Positions 6,891 through 12,418 of a stretch of DNA of 12,418 nt are shown here, in pieces. Where the stretch lies: the NCBI GenBank assembly GCA_025457725.1, contig JALOTU010000058.1, forward strand, positions 1 to 12,418, written 5' to 3'. The stretch is from Verrucomicrobiota bacterium. GTDB taxonomy: Bacteria > Verrucomicrobiota > Verrucomicrobiia > Limisphaerales > DSYF01. The notes below the pieces were generated by a model, which had not been told where the DNA came from, did not search any database, and was given only the letters and a program-made list of their open reading frames with translations. The translations under genes were made by a program, and so were the position numbers. Within the stretch, counting starts at the first letter, position 1, and every line of letters begins with the position of its first letter.

Positions 6891-7445
6891 TCAGGGCTTC
6901 GACAAGGCGGACTGGATGGCCTGCTCCATCTCCGGTGAGTCCGGGGTTGTCTTCGATTCAAACCGCCGGAGGATGGTGCCGTCCCGGCCGATGAGGAACT
7001 TGGTGAAATTCCACTTGATCGCGCCCGGGAAGGGCGAATTCTCGCCGGTCAGTTGTGCGTAGAGCGGTGATTGTCCGGGCCCGTTCACCTCGATTTTATC
7101 GAATAACGGGAAGGTTACGTCGTAGGTGCCGGTGCAGAACTCGCGGATTTCCTGGTTGCTCCCGGGTTCCTGGCCACCGAACTGATTGCACGGAAATCCA
7201 AGCACGACCAACCCCTGGTCCGCATGCTTCCGATACATGGCCTCCAGAGCCCGGTACTGTTTGGTGTAGCCGCATTTCGACGCGACGTTCACGATCAGCA
7301 GCACCTTCCCCTTGTAGGCGGCAAGGGTGGTGGCGTTGCCGTCGATGTCTTTGAGCGGAAGGTCGTAAAGCGATTGGGCCATTCCGGAGGCGATGCTCAT
7401 AGTGGAGAGGAGGGCGATGAGGAGGATTGTCTTGATGGGATGCAT
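6891..7445 (-). CDS. Exported glutathione peroxidase-family protein (Cys type)
   Basis: This is a thiol peroxidase of the glutathione peroxidase family. Bacterial cysteine forms usually reduce hydroperoxides at the expense of thioredoxin rather than glutathione. In 184 residues it shows an N-terminal signal peptide (K5 followed by a hydrophobic run to about 20, likely cleaved after GMA at 23), which suggests periplasmic or outer location. The catalytic set is complete: peroxidatic C58 in NVASKCGYT, Q92 in FPCNQFGGQEPG, and W145 and N146 in KWNFTKFL. C104 (REFC) stands 46 residues after C58, the spacing of the resolving cysteine in two-Cys enzymes, so a C58-C104 disulfide is expected. The start is ATG 7445; no ribosome-binding site is obvious. 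It follows algH by 75 bases on the same strand. Confidence 0.94.
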   Translation of the reverse strand: MHPIKTILLIALLSTMSIASGMAQSLYDLPLKDIDGNATTLAAYKGKVLLIVNVASKCGYTKQYRALEAMYRKHADQGLVVLGFPCNQFGGQEPGSNQEIREFCTGTYDVTFPLFDKIEVNGPGQSPLYAQLTGENSPFPGAIKWNFTKFLIGRDGTILRRFESKTTPDSPEMEQAIQSALSKP

Positions 7446-7520
7446 GATGGGTTCGGGTGGTTGCGTTGTTCAGGGAATGCTGACGGGCGAGGTGTCAATT
7501 GTATTCAGCCGTTCACCGGA

Positions 7521-8084
7521 TCAGTTCATGGTGGGATCTTCTGGCAACTCCGAGAGAATCCGACACCGCCAGTCTTCCTTCTGGCGCAGGATGGCTTGCC
7601 ACAACGTTTCCGGCGGCGTTTCAAACACCATGTTCACCGAGGCGGGATGGGTCAGCCAGGCCTTGGCGCGAATCTCACTGTCGAGCTGTCCGGGCGCCCA
7701 GCCGGCGTAACCGGCGAACAAGCGGATCCTCTTGCCCGTCGAGAAGGACTCCCCCAGATCCACGAGCTCCTCCAGGGAGTGGCCCATCTCAAGATTGGGC
7801 AGGATGCTGGCGTTGGGCAGGAACGCGTCGGTGTGCAGATAGCTGAGCGCGTTGGTCTGCACCGGACCCCCGACGAATACGGGCGAGTTGCCGATCACTT
7901 CCGGAAGATCCGCCAACAACACCTCACCCGCGTGCTTGCCAGACGGACGATTGAGTACCAGACCAAAAGCCCCGTCGCTGTCGTGTTGACAGACAAGCAC
8001 CACGGTGCGGGCGAAAAAGGAACCCGTCAGTCGCCCTCCGTCCAGCAGGAACTGTCCCCTCAAGGTTTTTGGGATCTGGCTCAT
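7521..8084 (-). CDS. YqgE/AlgH-family protein
   Basis: This is a protein of the YqgE/AlgH family. The name comes from effects on alginate regulation in Pseudomonas, but no biochemical activity is firmly established. The predicted 187 residues equal the length of the E. coli member. Family landmarks are GQFLLDGG and an F-x-R-T-V-V-L-V segment near the N-terminus, the central FGLVLNRPSG and VFVGGPVQ, and toward the end LFAGYAGWAPGQLDSEI followed by WLTHPASVNMVFETP. The frame continues 19 codons upstream, but the ATG at 8084 has a good ribosome-binding site (GGGAG, nine bases away) and matches the family N-terminus. A promoter candidate lies just upstream, so it may be expressed apart from uvrB. 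It precedes the peroxidase gene and may share its transcript. Confidence 0.93.
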   Translation of the reverse strand: MSQIPKTLRGQFLLDGGRLTGSFFARTVVLVCQHDSDGAFGLVLNRPSGKHAGEVLLADLPEVIGNSPVFVGGPVQTNALSYLHTDAFLPNASILPNLEMGHSLEELVDLGESFSTGKRIRLFAGYAGWAPGQLDSEIRAKAWLTHPASVNMVFETPPETLWQAILRQKEDWRCRILSELPEDPTMN

Positions 8085-8111
8085 CTTCAATTGCTCCCGC
8101 AGTTCACGTAC

Positions 8112-8141
8112 AGAATGTGGTCCAAATCCCTCTTCTGTCAA
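8112..8141 (-). promoter_or_regulatory. Candidate promoter of the algH/yqgE gene
   Basis: On the minus strand a perfect TTGACA (complement of 8136-8141) is followed after 18 bases by CATTCT (complement of 8112-8117), a weak -10 box. Transcription would begin about 20 bases before the ATG at 8084, leaving room for the GGGAG ribosome-binding site. Confidence 0.4.
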
Positions 8142-8232
8142 AGCTGTTGAGCGGGTTGCGGCTCGATCAGGAATCGCCGGATCCGAAGCCCTTTCCGGTT
8201 ACGGGGCCTGGACTGTCGCGCCCTGGACGGCA

Positions 8233-8613
8233 TCACAAAAGGGGCCTGGCCCGCCTGCACAGTTGGAGCGCCAGCCCCCAGGGGTCTCGCAGCATGATGA
8301 GATGCGAACCGTCAGCCAACCTGGCCTCCTCCACAACGACCGCTCCGGCGGCAATCAGTCGCCTGGAATCAGCGGCCGGATCCGCACTGGTGAATGCCAG
8401 GTGAAGGAGAAGAGGATTCATTGATCCGTAGTCGGGGATCTCGTCCGGCGGATTGCAGTAGATCTCCAGAATAGTGGTCTCTGAATCCGCGAGAAAGTGG
8501 GTTTGAGCCGGCTGCGGAACATGCCGGACGACACGCAGTCCCAGGTGCTTGCAATACCACGACGCAACCGCGACAGGAGCGGCCACATTTATCGCAACAT
8601 GTTCGATTTTCAT
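8233..8613 (-). CDS. VOC-superfamily (glyoxalase/bleomycin-resistance type) protein
   Basis: This is a small single-module pair of beta-alpha-beta-beta-beta units (126 residues) of the vicinal oxygen chelate fold. Members include glyoxalases, dioxygenases and resistance proteins; the substrate is unknown. It opens MKIEHVAINV with the first metal ligand H5, has SWYCKHLGLRVV (18-29), a second ligand E50 in ILEIY, a third H71 in LLHLAF, and the terminal DPWGLALQL. There the usual fourth ligand, Glu, is replaced by Gln (Q117), so metal binding may be weakened or altered. A longer frame upstream (43 codons) would run into the uvrB tail and lacks family character, so ATG 8613 is preferred although it has no Shine-Dalgarno sequence. 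It follows the uvrB tail by 43 bases and may share its transcript. Confidence 0.85.
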   Translation of the reverse strand: MKIEHVAINVAAPVAVASWYCKHLGLRVVRHVPQPAQTHFLADSETTILEIYCNPPDEIPDYGSMNPLLLHLAFTSADPAADSRRLIAAGAVVVEEARLADGSHLIMLRDPWGLALQLCRRARPLL

Positions 8614-8656
8614 AAGGCAGGAGGACAGGATTGCAGGTGAAAGATGGCTGTTGATT

Positions 8657-9067
8657 TCATTGAAAGCGGCGTTTGGCCTTGCCAGTTTTCCGGTAGCTGA
8701 CCGGCCGGGTTGGTTTTGAACCGGCGGCCGGATCCGAACCATTGACGAGCTGCTTCAATTCCCTGATCTGATCGCGGAGCAGGGCGGCCTTCTCGAACTC
8801 AAGATTGTTCGCGGCCGCAAGCATCTCCTCCTCCAGCTCGCCGAGGGTCTCGGTATAATCCACGTCCACACCTGCATCCTTGAGCACATTAGCGGCTTCC
8901 TGTCGCGTTTCATCACGCTGCGAAAGGCTTTCCTCCACGGCGCGAGTGACGCTCCGGGGTGTGATGTGGTGCTTCGTGTTGTAGGCAAGCTGTTTTTCGC
9001 GACGGTATTCGGTGACCGCGAGAAACCGCTTGATGCTGTGGGTCATGACGTCAGCATACAGAATCAC
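8657..9067 (-). CDS. uvrB: UvrB C-terminal part, detached by a frameshifting duplication
   Basis: This frame encodes the end of UvrB. From M8 it continues exactly where the upstream frame breaks off: MTHSIKRFLAVTEYRREKQLAYNTKHHITP is the end of helicase domain 3. Residues 77-107 (LEEEMLAAANNLEFEKAALL and onward) form the UVR domain that contacts UvrC and self-associates. A basic tail (KTGKAKRRFQ) ends the protein. The first seven residues (ILYADV after the start) repeat the last residues of the upstream frame because the DNA is duplicated. The frame can begin at GTG 9067, which overlaps the preceding stop as GTGA, or at ATG 9046. Whether it is translated by reinitiation or is a dead fragment is not known. 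Removing one 23-bp copy would fuse both frames into a normal UvrB of about 723 residues. Confidence 0.85.
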   Translation of the reverse strand: MILYADVMTHSIKRFLAVTEYRREKQLAYNTKHHITPRSVTRAVEESLSQRDETRQEAANVLKDAGVDVDYTETLGELEEEMLAAANNLEFEKAALLRDQIRELKQLVNGSDPAAGSKPTRPVSYRKTGKAKRRFQ

Positions 9068-9091
9068 CTGACGTCAGCATACAGAATCACC
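9046..9091. repeat. Perfect 23-bp tandem duplication inside uvrB
   Basis: Bases 9046-9068 and 9069-9091 are identical 23-mers, beginning TGACGTCAGC and ending AGAATCACC. Because 23 is not a multiple of three, the second copy shifts the uvrB frame and brings a TGA into register at 9064-9066 (complement). Full identity of the copies points to a very recent event or an assembly join. Confidence 0.97.
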
Positions 9092-10851
9092 TCTCCCTTG
9101 AGATGCCGGGCGGCGCGTCCCGCGGTCTGAATCAGGCTGGTCTCACTCCGCAGGAATCCCTCCTTGTCGGCATCCAGGATGGCCACCAGCGAAACCTCCG
9201 GCAGGTCGAGTCCCTCGCGCAACAGGTTGATCCCGATCAGCACATCAAACTCCCCCTTGCGCAGGGCGCGCAGGATTTCCACGCGCTCAATCGCGTCAAT
9301 TTCACTGTGGAGATACCGCACATTCACACCGATTTCCCGGAGGTAATCCGTGAGTTCCTCCGCGGTGCGCTTGGTCAGCGTGGTGACCAGCACGCGCTCA
9401 CGGGCGTCGGCGCGACGGCGGCATTCTTCAATCAGGTCATCGATCTGTCCCATCAGGGGTTTGAGGGTGACGACCGGGTCCACCAGTCCCGTGGGCCGAA
9501 CCACGAGTTCGATGACCCCATTGTCTCCCGACTCGGCAGGGAGAGATTCCTGAAGATTTGATGCGGACTCCAGACCTCGATCCATCGCCTTGAGCGGCGC
9601 CTTCCCACGCTTGCCGCCGTCCAGCCGCAGCGCGGACAACCGCGCCCATTCCAACTCCCGCTTTGCCGGCGTGGCGCTGACATAAACGGTTTGGCTTTGC
9701 AGCGACTGGAATTCATCAAACTTCAAAGGCCGATTGTCCAGGGCACTGGGCAGGCGAAAGCCATGTTCAACAAGGACCGTCTTCCTCGACCGGTCCCCCT
9801 CAAACATGCCGCCAATCTGAGGCACGGTGACGTGCGACTCGTCGATCACCAGCAGGTGATCTTTGGGCAGAAAGTCAAGCAGGGTGTGGGGGCGGGAGCC
9901 CGGCGGGCGTCCGGCGATGTGGCGCGAGTAGTTCTCGATGCCCGAGCAAAAGCCCATCTCCTCCATCATTTCCAGGTCATACTCCGTGCGCATCTTGATG
10001 CGCTGCGCCTCCAGCAGTTTGCCGTGCTTTTCGAACCAGGCCACGCGCTCGCCGAGTTCCTCGCGAATGCTGAGGATGGCACTTCTCAGCTTGTCCCCCG
10101 TGGTCACAAACTGTTTGCCGGGAAAGATCATCACATTTTGCAACAGCTCCACCCGGTCCCCGCTCAGCGGCTCAAACCGCGTGATCCGCTCAATTTCATC
10201 GCCGAAGAACTCGACGCGGAGAGCGTCCTCGGTGCCGGCCGGGGACACCTCCACCACGTCGCCGCGAACACGAAACTGGCCCCGCTCAAAGGCGATGTCG
10301 TTGCGCGTGTATTGAAGGTCAACCAGGCGCGCGAGGAACTGTTCCCGCGAAAGTCCCAGCCCCACATGCAGCGGAATCACCATCGCCTCGTAATCCTCTC
10401 GACTGCCGATGCCGTAGATGCAGGAGACACTGGCGATCACCACCACATCGCGGCGCGAGAACAGGCTGCTCATGGTGGAGAGCCGCAGACGCTCGATCTC
10501 GGCGTTCACGCTGGAATCCTTCTCGATGAAGGTGTCCGTGCGCGGGATGTAGGCTTCCGGCTGATAGTAATCGAAATAGCTGACGAAGTATTCGACGGCG
10601 TTGTGGGGGAAGAAACTTTTGAACTCGGCGTAGAGCTGGGCGGCGAGCGTCTTGTTGTGCGAGATCACCAGGGTGGGGCGGTTGACCTGGGCGATGGCGT
10701 TGGCCACCGTGAAGGTCTTGCCGGACCCCGTCACCCCCAGCAACACCTGGTGCTCCGTGCCGGACCGCAGCCCGGCGACCAGCTTTTCAATGGCGGAGGG
10801 CTGATCCCCTGCGGGCTGGAATGGCGATTCGAGTTTGAACACGGCAGACAC
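9064..10851 (-). CDS. uvrB: UvrB, excision-repair helicase subunit (truncated by duplication)
   Basis: UvrB is the damage-verifying DEAD-like helicase of nucleotide excision repair, acting with UvrA and UvrC. From GTG 10851 this frame gives 595 residues. They contain Walker A GVTGSGKT (39-46), the beta-hairpin segment FVSYFDYYQPEAYIPRTDTF (89-108), the DESH box (337-340), and helicase motifs V and VI (GINLLREGLDLPEV, QTAGRAARH). An insertion of about 40 residues (402-444; bases 9520-9648), rich in Lys, Arg, Ala and Ser, separates SATPAKRELE from VVRPTG, where most UvrBs have about nine. The frame ends early at YADVR because of the 23-bp duplication, losing the end of domain 3 and the UVR domain. 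The frame extends 47 codons further upstream, but those do not look like UvrB. GTG at 10842 is an alternative start. No LexA-type TGTTC-N4-GAACA site was seen upstream. Confidence 0.93.
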   Translation of the reverse strand: MSAVFKLESPFQPAGDQPSAIEKLVAGLRSGTEHQVLLGVTGSGKTFTVANAIAQVNRPTLVISHNKTLAAQLYAEFKSFFPHNAVEYFVSYFDYYQPEAYIPRTDTFIEKDSSVNAEIERLRLSTMSSLFSRRDVVVIASVSCIYGIGSREDYEAMVIPLHVGLGLSREQFLARLVDLQYTRNDIAFERGQFRVRGDVVEVSPAGTEDALRVEFFGDEIERITRFEPLSGDRVELLQNVMIFPGKQFVTTGDKLRSAILSIREELGERVAWFEKHGKLLEAQRIKMRTEYDLEMMEEMGFCSGIENYSRHIAGRPPGSRPHTLLDFLPKDHLLVIDESHVTVPQIGGMFEGDRSRKTVLVEHGFRLPSALDNRPLKFDEFQSLQSQTVYVSATPAKRELEWARLSALRLDGGKRGKAPLKAMDRGLESASNLQESLPAESGDNGVIELVVRPTGLVDPVVTLKPLMGQIDDLIEECRRRADARERVLVTTLTKRTAEELTDYLREIGVNVRYLHSEIDAIERVEILRALRKGEFDVLIGINLLREGLDLPEVSLVAILDADKEGFLRSETSLIQTAGRAARHLKGEVILYADVR

Positions 10852-10888
10852 GTTACGAATCAGTCCGTGCGGCGTCAAAGCATCGCCA

Positions 10889-10947
10889 CGCACGATTGTG
10901 CGCGCAGCCTGTCTTATCGACAGGTGCCCTGCCCACCAACATTGGTG
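10889..10947. repeat. Three short inverted repeats upstream of uvrB
   Basis: Three small dyads follow one another: CGCAC-N4-GTGCG (10889-10902), CCTGTC-N5-GACAGG (10908-10924) and CACCAA-N2-TTGGTG (10934-10947). They lie 38-96 bases before the presumed uvrB start, where promoter and operator would be expected. None matches a regulator site I know, and each is short enough to occur by chance. Confidence 0.35.
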
Positions 10948-11016
10948 AAGGGCCATGTCCCATTTCTTGATGCCCGGATCGCCCCTACACACCCACCGAC
11001 CGAGAGATCTGGACCG

Positions 11017-11043
11017 CTGACACGCTAAAGGCGTCGATTTAAT
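11017..11043 (+). promoter_or_regulatory. Candidate promoter of the PaaX-like gene
   Basis: CTGACA (11017-11022) and TTTAAT (11038-11043) are each one base off consensus and are separated by 15 bases, slightly short. The -10 box lies inside the left palindromic site, and transcription would start near the palindrome centre. Protein bound there should block the promoter, which is the expected design of an autorepressor. Confidence 0.4.
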
Positions 11044-11067
11044 GTCGCGTACGCGACATTTTATTGA
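11034..11067. repeat. Left 34-bp palindromic site flanking the PaaX-like gene
   Basis: The core AATGTCGCGTACGCGACATT (11041-11060) is a perfect 20-bp palindrome. The dyad extends outward after two mismatched pairs to TCGA on the left and TTGA on the right, giving half-sites TCGA-N5-TGTCGCG and TCAA-N5-TGTCGCG. The same architecture recurs at 11891-11924. It lies 38 bases before the ATG and overlaps the predicted -10 box. As RNA it would fold into an eight-pair stem with a GUAC loop, followed by UUUUAUU. Confidence 0.9.
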
Positions 11068-11105
11068 GCTAGCCGAAGCTCTGGAGATGGGTCATTCTTC
11101 CGGGA

Positions 11106-11894
11106 ATGAAAGCCAAGACGGAGGAACTGCTCTATCTTCTGCTCTGGGGTGCGGACCAATTGTGTCGGCCGACCTTCCGGAACTTGAGCGGTTCGTTTGA
11201 GGAGTGGGCCTATCGGCAGGGATTCCGGCAACAACTCCGCCATTTGCAGAGGAAGCAGAGGAAGGAGCTGCTTGACCGGAGAGTAGCAGTCGGACTGGGT
11301 TCAGAGTATCGGCTTAGTGAGCGCGGACGAGTCGCCGCGCTGGGCGGGCGCGATCCGGTGACGGCGTGGGAAAGGCCCTGGGATGGTCTCTGGCGCATGG
11401 TTCTTTTTGATCTGCCGGAAGCAAGGAGTGCCAGTCGCACACGTCTTCGGCGATTCCTCAAACAGCGTGGATTCGGATACCTGCAAAACAGTGTCTGGAT
11501 TACGCCCGATCCGCTTGGGCTATTAATGGAATCCTGGACAGCCAAGGGGCAGGATGTTGAGTCTTTGATCACGCTGGAAGCTCGACCTGGCTCCGGAGAA
11601 TCGGCTGACGCCATTGTGGGCGGGGCTTGGAGTTTCGACCTGATCAATTCCCGTTACGCAAAGTGTCTGAAGGTTCTCGATCAGCTTCCACCGCAGAGGC
11701 CTTTGACCAGCAAAGCTGCCGGGCAATTGCGCCGGTGGGCACATGCGGAGCGCGATGCCTGGCGGGAAGCCATCTCCATTGATCCTCTGCTGCCTCGCAC
11801 GCTGTTGCCGGCTGGCTACCTGGGTGAAAAGGTTTGGCGTCGTCGCCAGAGTGCCCTTGCGCAGGCGCATGCACTCGGCGGGTGTGTTGTTTGA
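11106..11894 (+). CDS. PaaX-like transcriptional regulator with Cas2-like central domain
   Basis: The product is a 262-residue protein with the three-part layout of PaaX regulators. An N-terminal winged-helix-like segment covers about 1-85, with the wing-type YRLSERGRVA at 68-77. A central Cas2-like ferredoxin fold covers about 92-175. A C-terminal PaaX domain ends with DPLLPRTLLPAGYLGEKVWR (226-245). The central domain opens WDGLWRMVLFDLPEARSASR and continues RRFLKQRGFGYLQNSVW; D102 stands where Cas2 nucleases have their catalytic Asp, and LQNSVW matches the Cas2 QxSV segment. E. coli PaaX represses phenylacetate catabolism; no such genes are here, so the ligand and targets are unknown. The ATG at 11106 has only GGAG about 19 bases upstream. 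A 34-bp palindromic site flanks the gene on each side. By eye the gene is less GC-rich than its neighbours. Confidence 0.82.
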   Translation: MKAKTEELLYLLLWGADQLCRPTFRNLSGSFEEWAYRQGFRQQLRHLQRKQRKELLDRRVAVGLGSEYRLSERGRVAALGGRDPVTAWERPWDGLWRMVLFDLPEARSASRTRLRRFLKQRGFGYLQNSVWITPDPLGLLMESWTAKGQDVESLITLEARPGSGESADAIVGGAWSFDLINSRYAKCLKVLDQLPPQRPLTSKAAGQLRRWAHAERDAWREAISIDPLLPRTLLPAGYLGEKVWRRRQSALAQAHALGGCVV

Positions 11895-11924
11895 TTTTTT
11901 GTCACGTACGCGACAAATAGTCAA
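11891..11924. repeat. Right 34-bp palindromic site flanking the PaaX-like gene
   Basis: This site is centred at 11907.5. Its core, TTTGTCACGTACGCGACAAA (11898-11917), has one mismatched pair. Outer arms TTGA and TCAA pair as in the left copy, and the dyad can be extended to 11889-11926 with three mismatched pairs of nineteen. The half-sites are TTGA-N5-TGTCACG and TTGA-N5-TGTCGCG. The TGA stop of the PaaX-like gene lies within the left arm. The centres of the two copies are 857 bp apart. Confidence 0.88.
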
Positions 11925-11963
11925 ACGCCGAGCGGCTCAACTCAAGGTTTGGGGCTCGGGGGG

Positions 11964-11992
11964 GGCGGCTGTGGCTCAGCAGGGGAGCCGCC
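11964..11992. terminator. GC-rich hairpin between convergent genes
   Basis: GGCGGCT (11964-11970) and AGCCGCC (11986-11992) form a seven-pair stem with a 15-base loop, between the convergent PaaX-like gene and the exported-protein gene. The bases after it on the plus strand are only moderately T-rich, so intrinsic termination is possible but unproven. Confidence 0.3.
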
Positions 11993-12025
11993 TCGGTTCG
12001 TCTCTGCCTGCACTGGCGGGCTGGA

Positions 12026-12418
12026 CTATGGCAGGACCTGCAGCTGATAGAACCGCGTGGGAAATCCGGCGGCATCGATGTCGGTGATCTGCAGGGGACT
12101 GCCGTTGCCGATGAGTTGATCGGCTAGCATCGTCCAGCTGCCCGACCCGATGGAGTCCCGCGCCCAGGTTCGATAGGTCACTCCGCTGGCGCTGGCGAAG
12201 GGCAGGATCATGTCCTGACCCGAGCGCGTCGGACGGCCCGCCGCCAGCACGCTGGCCGGATCGTTAGGGTCGGTGTTGGCCCGGAACTCGTGCCAGTTGT
12301 CGGCTTGATCCAGGTCGGGATCGCAGGTGGCGCAGGAAAGGGCGTTGGTGGTCGTGCCATTGCCGCCGAACTTGGCGGCGCGCCAGGCGTTTGGAATTCC
12401 GTCATTGACGGAACTCAC
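12026..12418 (-). CDS. C-terminal end of a large exported protein with calcium-binding-type segment (5' end outside window)
   Basis: The window cuts this gene; only its last 130 codons are seen, and a GTG at the very edge is unlikely to be the true start. The fragment begins VNDGIPNAWRAAKFGGNG, then has CATCDPDLDQADNWHEF and TDPNDPASVL. These are Asp/Asn-rich loops of the thrombospondin type 3 or EF-hand-like kind found near the ends of large secreted Verrucomicrobiota proteins. Two Cys in CATC may pair. After that comes a short beta-rich domain (GVTYRTWARDSIGSGSWTML, then FPTRFYQLQVLP) resembling the C-terminal cap of such exported proteins. Function of the main body cannot be judged. It converges with the PaaX-like gene, with a hairpin between them. 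Confidence 0.65.
   Translation of the reverse strand: MSSVNDGIPNAWRAAKFGGNGTTTNALSCATCDPDLDQADNWHEFRANTDPNDPASVLAAGRPTRSGQDMILPFASASGVTYRTWARDSIGSGSWTMLADQLIGNGSPLQITDIDAAGFPTRFYQLQVLP

Noticed and set aside
9691..11028. A 445-codon open frame on the plus strand opposite uvrB
   Set aside because: It is the mirror of the conserved UvrB frame, has no family motifs, and covers intergenic DNA.
11087..11200. A 37-codon open frame starting before and overlapping the PaaX-like gene in another frame
   Set aside because: GGAG directly abuts its ATG, leaving no ribosome-binding spacing, and the peptide has no recognisable feature; nothing supports translation.
11030..11929. GGCGT and ACGCC just outside the two palindromic sites, as possible terminal inverted repeats
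   Set aside because: Only five bases match and the spacing to the palindromes differs (six against seven), which is near chance; no target-site duplication was found.

Overview
This window looks like a chromosomal segment of a GC-rich Gram-negative bacterium, most likely of the phylum Verrucomicrobiota. The clues are the mix of families (rpoN, an AlgH/YqgE protein, a PaaX/Cas2-like regulator) and, at the right edge, the tail of a large exported protein with an NDGIP/CDPD-type calcium-binding segment and a short beta-rich C-terminus of the kind common in that phylum. This assignment is inference; there is no rRNA in the window.

Layout. Bases 1-597 (minus) hold the N-terminal part of a YycJ/WalJ-type metallo-beta-lactamase hydrolase. 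It diverges from rpoN (sigma-54, plus, 788-2284), and the 190-bp gap between them carries a near-consensus -24/-12 sigma-54 promoter pointing at the hydrolase. rpoN runs tail to tail, with overlapping stops, into a minus-strand cluster read in the order ylbF-like, parB, pfkB-type sugar kinase, def (5448 down to 2278). A 258-bp divergent gap then leads to the nickel-insertion pair hypA-hypB (plus, 5707-6877). hypB converges on a second minus-strand series: uvrB (10851 to 9064), its detached C-terminus (9067 to 8657), a VOC/glyoxalase protein, algH/yqgE and an exported glutathione peroxidase. These are mainly housekeeping, redox and repair functions.

The two most notable spots are on the right. 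First, uvrB is interrupted by a perfect 23-bp tandem duplication (9046-9091). It creates a premature stop and a GTGA stop/start overlap, so the UvrC-binding tail forms a separate reading frame. Second, a gene for a PaaX-like protein with a Cas2-like middle domain (11106-11894) is bracketed by two copies of one 34-bp palindromic site, with half-site TYRA-N5-TGTCRCG. The left copy overlaps the predicted promoter and the right copy contains the stop codon. This arrangement could be an autoregulated operon or a small palindrome-bounded mobile cassette, and it is the best candidate here for something undescribed.

No tRNA, rRNA, CRISPR array, insertion sequence or riboswitch was recognised, and no gene-free stretch exceeds 300 bases.
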